Shown piece by piece: positions 57,301 through 64,000 of a DNA stretch of 64,000 nucleotides. The first letter of the stretch is position 1. Each line of letters opens with the position of its first letter. This stretch comes from Psettodes erumei (Eukaryota > Chordata > Actinopteri > Pleuronectiformes > Psettodidae). Position numbers and translations under genes: made by a program. The notes beneath the pieces were generated by a model. That model worked only from the letters and a program-made list of their open reading frames with translations. It was not told the origin of the DNA and made no database searches. The stretch spans positions 1,116,001-1,180,000 of the forward strand of contig JAFBJZ010000857.1 of NCBI GenBank assembly GCA_016785225.1, given 5' to 3'.

Positions 57301-60300
57301 ATGAAAGAACAGCACAGGTACTGCATCATGAATGATGCGTCCATTTAGTGTTGTGAATCCTGTGTCGGGCAGAAAGCTGGTGTCAGACGCACCGACCTTC
57401 TTCCTGTACCTTCATGCTTTATCAGAGGACCGCCCCCCGCCTGGTCCCACTGGCTGACTCCTCTGTTAGTTTGGCTTGTTGACGTCAACTTGGCGGTTTA
57501 CTGTCTCAGCTCCCGGCCCTCCTCCACTCTTTCCACCAGCTTCACGGTGAAACATCCTGCTATTTTTTAAAAATTCTTCCTGGGGGAGTACTGCATGAAG
57601 AAGCTTGTACAACAACCATCCGAGGGCATCAGTTAACTTGCCAACCTGCGAGATTGCGTGTGAAGATTGTTGCACATATGAGCGCAGCGTGTCACACTTC
57701 CAGTGAAAATGTTTTCAGCCGTGTGTGACGGGGTGCGTACTGAGGCAAACTGTTGTCGTAATCCCTTCCAACGAAAAGATCAGTCAGCCGGTTCAGGAAA
57801 TCAGGCCCGTGCTAGCAAACCCCTCCCACCCCCTCTCCATCCAGAGCCCTCACTGTGTTCATCAGCTGAAAAGCATGGAAGGAGGTAAATGGTGAGTGTA
57901 TTGCTGAGTCACTGATTGACAGTGTCAGAGAGAGATTCATGTTCATGTTTATTATTGTGACATTATACTGAGTGGTGTTTCTAATATTTTGTCCAACTCA
58001 TTTCTGTACATAAGAGGAACTACTGTCAGTGTAATGCAACCTCTATGACTCACTAACAAACATCAGGTAGATTGATGAGCTTTTCAGTGTCAGCACACAC
58101 TGAATGATAGTGTGATGTTGTGTTGGATCCTCACTACGTCTTCTCCTATGTTCCTCCTCTGTCCGTCTGACAGTCCATCAAAGACTTGAACAAACAAGTG
58201 ATGCAACACAAGTGCAGTCGCCCTCGCTCATCTCGGCACGAGACAAGGTGACTTTCCGGCGGCGGCATAATCAGATCACGTCATGTACTCGTCCCCTCGT
58301 CTTTTTTATTCTTCTCAGGAGCCGCATGAACTACGCCTGAACTTCACATGACTTCAGCCAATGAGACGGGGGCAGAGGAGAGGCCAGTCACTCATTCCAC
58401 TGATTGTGTCCTCTTAATTTAAAGTCACCTACATTCATCTTGGCCGCACCAGACAAGCGGAGCCCGGTGCAGAATCTCAATCGCCGCCCGGCCATCTCAC
58501 CAGCTCGGGCTTTTCGGGAGCCCCCAGCCTCCCTAATGCCCCCCACCTCCTCCAACATCCCTCACACCTCAAGGGTATTAAGGTTGGGATGAACTGGGTG
58601 CCGTGCTGCGTTTGATGTTGGGATCCCGCGGTGGGGGGGCTGTGGGTCATCCATGTGTCTCTCTCCCACATTGGCTTTGAAAAGAACATGCTGAAACAGA
58701 GTTTGGATATGAGGAGCTCCAACCATTGTTTATATCTGCTCTCATCTTTTTTTGATCCAAAATCATGCATGAAAATACTGTATGCCCAACCCCCCGAGAA
58801 CAAGCCGTGAAATGTGACTTCAGGCATCCTCATTTAGACGCAGTCTTCACGAGGAACCCTGAGTTGTCACATCGAAACGTGTACTGGATTATGGGCTTGT
58901 TTGTTGCTGATGTTTTGGTTTAGCATCTGTTTGGATTATATATTCAGGAGGCGTGATGTCATCTTATGTGTGCTCAGATGTGATGAGGTGTCACCGAGGC
59001 AGGCGCCTCTGACTGACGAAGCAAACGTTCAGACTCAAGTAAATGTAAAGAAAGGTGAAGGAGCTTTCCCTCTACTCTCACGGACTTCATACCCGGCAGC
59101 ATAGCTTGTCCCATCTAATACAGTGCACAGCTCAGTGGAACGAGTTGAGTGAACTGTCAGCAGTACATTCAGTCGAAGAAGTAGACATTTTAAATTCAGT
59201 TAACATGAAAGTAAGAGATTTACTATAACAAGCGAGTTGATTCTAATGATTTCCTGCGTGATATTGTACAGCCTGACAGCCTGCAGGAGTTAGGAGTTGG
59301 TTTTTCTTTGTTTTTTTTATTTGCATGAATTCCAGTGTTGGATCTCCTCGCAGCATTCTTCCGTAAGTTGACCTTTGGAGATGAAGTTGTGGAAACATAA
59401 TGTCAGCCAGCGAACCTCAGCACGAATATGCTTACATCATGAAAGACGAGGAGTACACACAACTGCAGATGTCCTCCCTCCTTCCTCTTGTCATTTGTTT
59501 TTTTATTTAACTCTGAAGTATTTTTTACGCCCGTGGCTCTCCAGACTGTAGCGATCGCGAACCAGCGTTTGCCTCATCGGAGCTGAACAGCTTGGTGTGT
59601 TGGGACAGCTCGTCTGCTTCACAGCAGACAGGGTCCCTGCAGGACTTTGGCTTCCCTTGACCTCGACTGGCTGCACCCTTCAGTTGTGTCCCCACACCCC
59701 ATCAGAATTATGTTTGCAATTCCAAGACATCAACTAAATCACTGAATTAAATTTTGCTGCACCACAACAATGCACTGCATTTAATGAAGTAATGCTAAAA
59801 TGTCCCCTGAATGACTTTTTGTTTTTTTAGAGTACACCTTGTCCCTCATTTCTGCAGCCGTCCTCTGCCTCTGTCCCTCCTCCCCCTCTCCAGCCGTCCA
59901 AGACAGACTGCATTAACAGACAGAGTGAGAAAGAGCAAAGACGGGCAGAGACGGAAAGCTAATGTAGATGGCCAGATAAAGACAAAGACAGGCGGTAGAG
60001 GGCAGTGGGTGGGACAGAGTGATGAGATGAGCAGAGAGCAGATTGGGGCTGGGGGGCCAGATGATGCCCAGGCGTACAGTTGAACGCAGGACGCACAATC
60101 AATCAGGTGTGCTGGTCCCAGGGGAGCGGGCCTGACACACAGTCACACACCTCAGGGGATGCTAGGACAATGCACCCGTATGACACCCATCCCCCACCTC
60201 CGTACACAGACACATCACTGCTCTCAGAGGGGGAGGCAGGAACCTGTCCTCCCTGTTTCTCCATACTCTGAACCAATGACCAATTATATTGTGAACAGAG

Positions 60301-62798
60301 AAGCACAGGCCCGTCCTGCTGGGGCCCCACATCTGTGGACCTAAACAGGTCAGAGAAGACACTGTGCTGTATTGGCCTCACAATGGGACAAGGAATGGTT
60401 ATAATATATAGATATGGATAAGACTTACAGTAGAAGATATGTACATTTTCTGACGGTGCATGCTTCAAGATGTCAAGTTAAGCACAGAGGGCCAATTAAA
60501 CAGGGGGTGTATTTGACCCCCCCGAGGCTCCATAATGACTCTGCCCATGTGCAGTTGGGCCAGTTGGGCTGAAGGAGGCTGATTAGTGCATCAGACTGAC
60601 TGTGGCTGCAGAGGAGTCTGATGCAGAGAATTAACGAAGCCGTCTGGGAATCAGAACAGCTCTGCAGTGCGTCTGTGCGCCGGCGCTAACGCGGCGATTA
60701 GATGTTGGAGTGTTAGAGCGTGTAATTACCGGTCTGTAGTTTACTGCCAGCTCGTGCATCTGTTACCTGACTCCATCAAAGCCCGCAGATCCAAAGGAAT
60801 GGCGAGCAGCGGCCTGTGAAACCTAACACACTTATTTATCCTCGTCTTGTGCAAACAAAGCCACAGCTCAGCATGAGGCCGCACACTTTAGTGCCACTGA
60901 ATGCAGCACAGCCTCTGCCTTAACAAAGTACTGGGGAGGTATCCAGGAGTTGAGGCTCTGTGTGAATGTTATGTGTCTTCACACGTGTGGTTGTGTACTG
61001 GGGACGTTTGTGTTAAATCAGACATGATGATGCATGGACCTGCAGAGAGGCCGTCGTCAGTCCTTCAGCCGTGAAGCCCGTAAACACACGGAGGAGGCGG
61101 CGTGAGATAAAGTACAGGGAAGTTGTAGAGCTTTAAACAGACAAGCTAAATATTTTCTTCCTCTTGGGGTTTCAGCTTCAGACAAAGGAGAAATAAACAC
61201 AGCTCCTCTGAACCACATCAACAGAACACTAACAGAACCCTGTGAGAAGCCTCAGTGCTCCAGGTCATTTGGACGTGCAGATATGGGACAGTCCTCCATG
61301 ACCACCTGCTTCTGCTTCTTTATTGTTGTTTCTGTAGCTTTGGCCATCAGTCCTTTTGGATCATATGACGTTAAGTTGACCAGCTTTATTGCAGATATTC
61401 ACAGAGATGTAATGCAGACTAATCAAGACCTGAACCCACACCCAAGTGGAGCTGTGTCCAGATCATATTCAGTTGCCGCAGTTGGATCCAGTTGCCGCAG
61501 GTCTTGAGTCTGTGCGGAAATCTGTTGAATACTTTAGTGCATGTGATCAGCTGGTGGGAAAGGATCCCAGGAGAAGAAGAGTTTTGTCTCCTCTCCTCTC
61601 TGCTCTCTGTGGATCAGTCCACTTTCAGTCCACTGCATTTTGGATCCGGCCTGTTCCCACAGGTCTGCGTCTGTGTCATTCACAGAAGAATCGCCGTGCT
61701 GTGTTCACAGGATTGACCTGTGACATCAATGAATCCGCCCCACTGGTGTGTGTGGTATTCAGCTCTGGTTAACATGTGAATTGGCACCTTTGACCAATAG
61801 CAGTCTTTACTGTCTGCGCTAAACTTTGAGTGGACATCGACCCATCGTTCCATCTGTCAGTTTTATTGAGTGTGATCTGTGTGACGCTGTTGCACTAAAG
61901 CAAAGTGGTTTGCAGACAGTTATGAGACGGGAGCGGCCAGAGAGGCATTGCACATGTCAAACCCTTCATGACCCACTGACGCGGAACAAAAGCTTCGCCT
62001 GGTTCACCACAGACACAGTGACACAGTGCAACAGACGATCATTCCAGGAGGGTTGACCTACATCAAGGGGCTGCTCTTGTTTTTGAGCCACGTGGGCACG
62101 TCCCCAAATTTCAGCAATGGAATTAGTGAGCAGAACTTCATTAGAACCAGTTACCCTGCATCTTCCTTTAGCAGCTAAATTGACCAATGAGACACGCTTC
62201 CACAAACTGTGTCTTCCTTTGTAATCCTAAATTGATGAGAAGTGGTTGACCCATATCAGTTTTTCAGTTGCAGATATTTAAAGAGCAGGGCGGCCGATTG
62301 ACAATCCCTAATGCTGATGTTTGCATTTGATAAAATACAAGAGAAACTGACAGGAGCAACACTGGAATGTACCTGAGATTCTAAAAATGAAACAGAAAGC
62401 TTTGTTCAGTAGTTGTTAGGCGTGTGCGTTTAAACGACGACGCCTTGTGTGAGTTTTTCAACTTTTAAAATTTGAAAGTAAATGAAAGATTGAGATGTCA
62501 AAAAATGTCCATTTTATCAGCTGAGAATGAAATGTCCAACACAAAGCAAGTGTGAAGAGGAAGTAACCGGGGGATGGATGTGAGCAGCTCTTTAAGAGAG
62601 CAGACACACAACCCCCCCCAGACAGGAGCAAACAGAGATGGGTTTGTTGATAGTCTGTGCCACAATCGGGGTGTGGTTGTGTTCAGTGGCTGCGCGTCTA
62701 TTGTTGTCCGATTGTGTATATGCTAGCCCAGTAACGGCGCAGGCCCAAATCTGCCCAGTGATTATCCTGTTTAGAGAGGTGGAGGTGTGTGCCCAGCT
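54375..62798. other. Non-coding DNA; possible intronic or regulatory sequence
   Basis: No recognised coding exon. Blocks with a conserved-element texture are seen at about 56525-56590 (GTTTTGATTACATTGTGAAA) and 60685-60860 (GCGTGTAATTACCGGTCTGT). These are impressions from composition only. Confidence 0.3.
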
Positions 62799-62822
62799 GT
62801 GTGTGTGTGTGTGTGTGTGTGG
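62799..62822. repeat. (GT)n microsatellite
   Basis: About twelve GT units. Confidence 0.9.
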
Positions 62823-62944
62823 GTCACTCCTCCTGATAGATTTGTTAATATTGTGCAGAATGATTGATAAGGTGCTCATCTGATCCACCGTTACAGTGAG
62901 TTTGTGTTGGTTTGTAGAAACCCTCGTGTAAACCCTAAACAAAT

Positions 62945-62945
<1 letters not shown>

Positions 62946-62979
<34 letters not shown>
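62946..62979. repeat. (CA)n microsatellite
   Basis: About seventeen CA units, 125 bp from a (GT)n tract, so the two could pair as a long imperfect hairpin. Confidence 0.92.
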
Positions 62980-62983
<4 letters not shown>

Positions 62984-63393
62984 TATTTGCTACCAGCAGG
63001 AGAGTGATGGGGGCTGGGAGGGTGCCTATTGTGTTTTTAATGTAGCTGTCCATCCCCTGTATTGGAACAGAAGGGGTGAGAGATGCTCACACAGTACCAA
63101 CCAACACACACACACACGTCCACACTTCCTCCCGGTGTGGGCGGTGCAGCAGGGCAGGGAACCACTGGCTGCTGGGATGACTCATAAATCAAGCTCCTGA
63201 CCTGTCCCAGCTCCTGACCAGCCCCCACACCCCCACAGAAACTCCTCCTCTTTGTCCTGGCCAGGTTTGGACTGGGCACACTGGGATTTAACGGGCCCCT
63301 CCAGATAAAGCTCTGTGAGACCCCCCCCCACATTATAGCGTTTTCTTCTCTGAGAGCAGAGAGAGAGAGAGCTGCGGGGTTCACCTCCTGGGG

Positions 63394-63430
63394 CTGGGGT
63401 GGGGGGGGTGGGGGGTGGGGGGTGGGGGGG
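63394..63430 (+). other. G-rich tract, potential G-quadruplex
   Basis: Runs of four to eight G are separated by single T or CT on the plus strand, fulfilling the simple G-quadruplex pattern several times over. Confidence 0.7.
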
Positions 63431-64000
63431 CTGTTGTGACCCTGAGTGGGAAGGTGTGCTCCCACACCTCACCCCTCCCTCACCTCATCAGCCTTCAGGC
63501 AGCTGATCCCATTACCGGTGCACAGACGTCAGAGACGCTACACTGGCAGCTTTTCACTTCACAACACTTTGAGGAATGTAGTTGTGTGCTTTTTAATCCA
63601 CATAACACCAACGTCATAGTTTTCTCTGTGTCCTGTCCTCTCCAAACTACATCCACGTTAAGGATTCATTTCACCCAGAGTGGAAAGAAGAATCTGAGTC
63701 ACACGAGCAGCAGTTCTGTTGGTGAAAAGCTGACAATGGGAGGGAAGAATGAGGGAACTTCTGACATTGTTATTATGAACTGTGGCCAGGGTCTGAATGG
63801 GTGTTGTTTTGACTCACCTACCACACTGGCTGGTAGAAAAACATCCACAGTGTTTTGTCTTTACTGGACTTTGTCTCACGTGCCCATTTGTTTTAGTATT
63901 TCATTGAGATGATGAGGTATTATGTTGACTACAAACTGAAAGAGGCCAGAGCAACACTTTTTAAAAATTTTGTAAATCTATCTAAACTCAGACACAGAGG
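63431..64000. other. Non-coding DNA to window end
   Basis: A 165-residue plus-strand frame at 63415-63912 has no recognised domain and begins in the G-rich tract. Treated as chance. Confidence 0.35.

Overview
The window is vertebrate nuclear DNA, most probably from a teleost fish. It has short exons with GT-AG introns, long AT-rich intergenic and intronic tracts, many (CA)n/(TG)n microsatellites, a tRNA-derived SINE of a type common in teleosts, decayed Tc1-like transposons, TTAA-flanked miniature elements and eroded LINE reverse transcriptases. There is no bacterial, phage or CRISPR architecture.

Three protein-coding genes can be supported, all on the minus strand. (1) tcf15 (paraxis), two exons, 3758-5128, a bHLH factor of somites and paraxial mesoderm, with a TATA box at 5310-5315. 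(2) A Scratch-family zinc-finger repressor, called scrt2 mainly from its position beside tcf15: two exons, 13614-16220, 322 residues, with an N-terminal SNAG motif, a Scratch motif, five fingers and a TATA box at 16534-16542. (3) ube2v1, four exons, 30624-36077, 147 residues, a catalytically inactive E2 variant that partners Ubc13/UBE2N, starting in a CpG-rich promoter near 36.1 kb. All exon junctions were placed by splice sites, reading phase and recalled family sequences.

Layout: 0-3.2 kb is non-coding with exon-like open segments; 3.2-5.3 kb tcf15; 5.3-13.1 kb intergenic with a SINE and a Tc1 fragment; 13.1-16.5 kb scrt2; 16.6-30.6 kb a long gene-free stretch with several miniature transposons, LINE debris and possible conserved regulatory blocks; 30.6-36.1 kb ube2v1, with a hAT-like element in intron 2; 36.1-41 kb a repeat mosaic with a decayed non-LTR reverse transcriptase and a copy of part of ube2v1 intron 1 inside a large inverted repeat; 43.4-44.4 kb a CpG-rich likely first exon or promoter; 44.4-64 kb GC-richer sequence without recognisable coding exons, possibly intron or regulatory DNA of a gene that continues outside.

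Tcf15 and Scratch are developmental transcription factors (mesoderm and neurons respectively); Ube2v1 is a housekeeping ubiquitin cofactor. I see no evidence that they form a functional system. I found no convincing novel biological system. The most interesting local structures are the (TG)n tract abutting the ube2v1 exon 2 splice acceptor, and the ube2v1 intron 1 fragment captured inside a roughly 170-bp inverted repeat.
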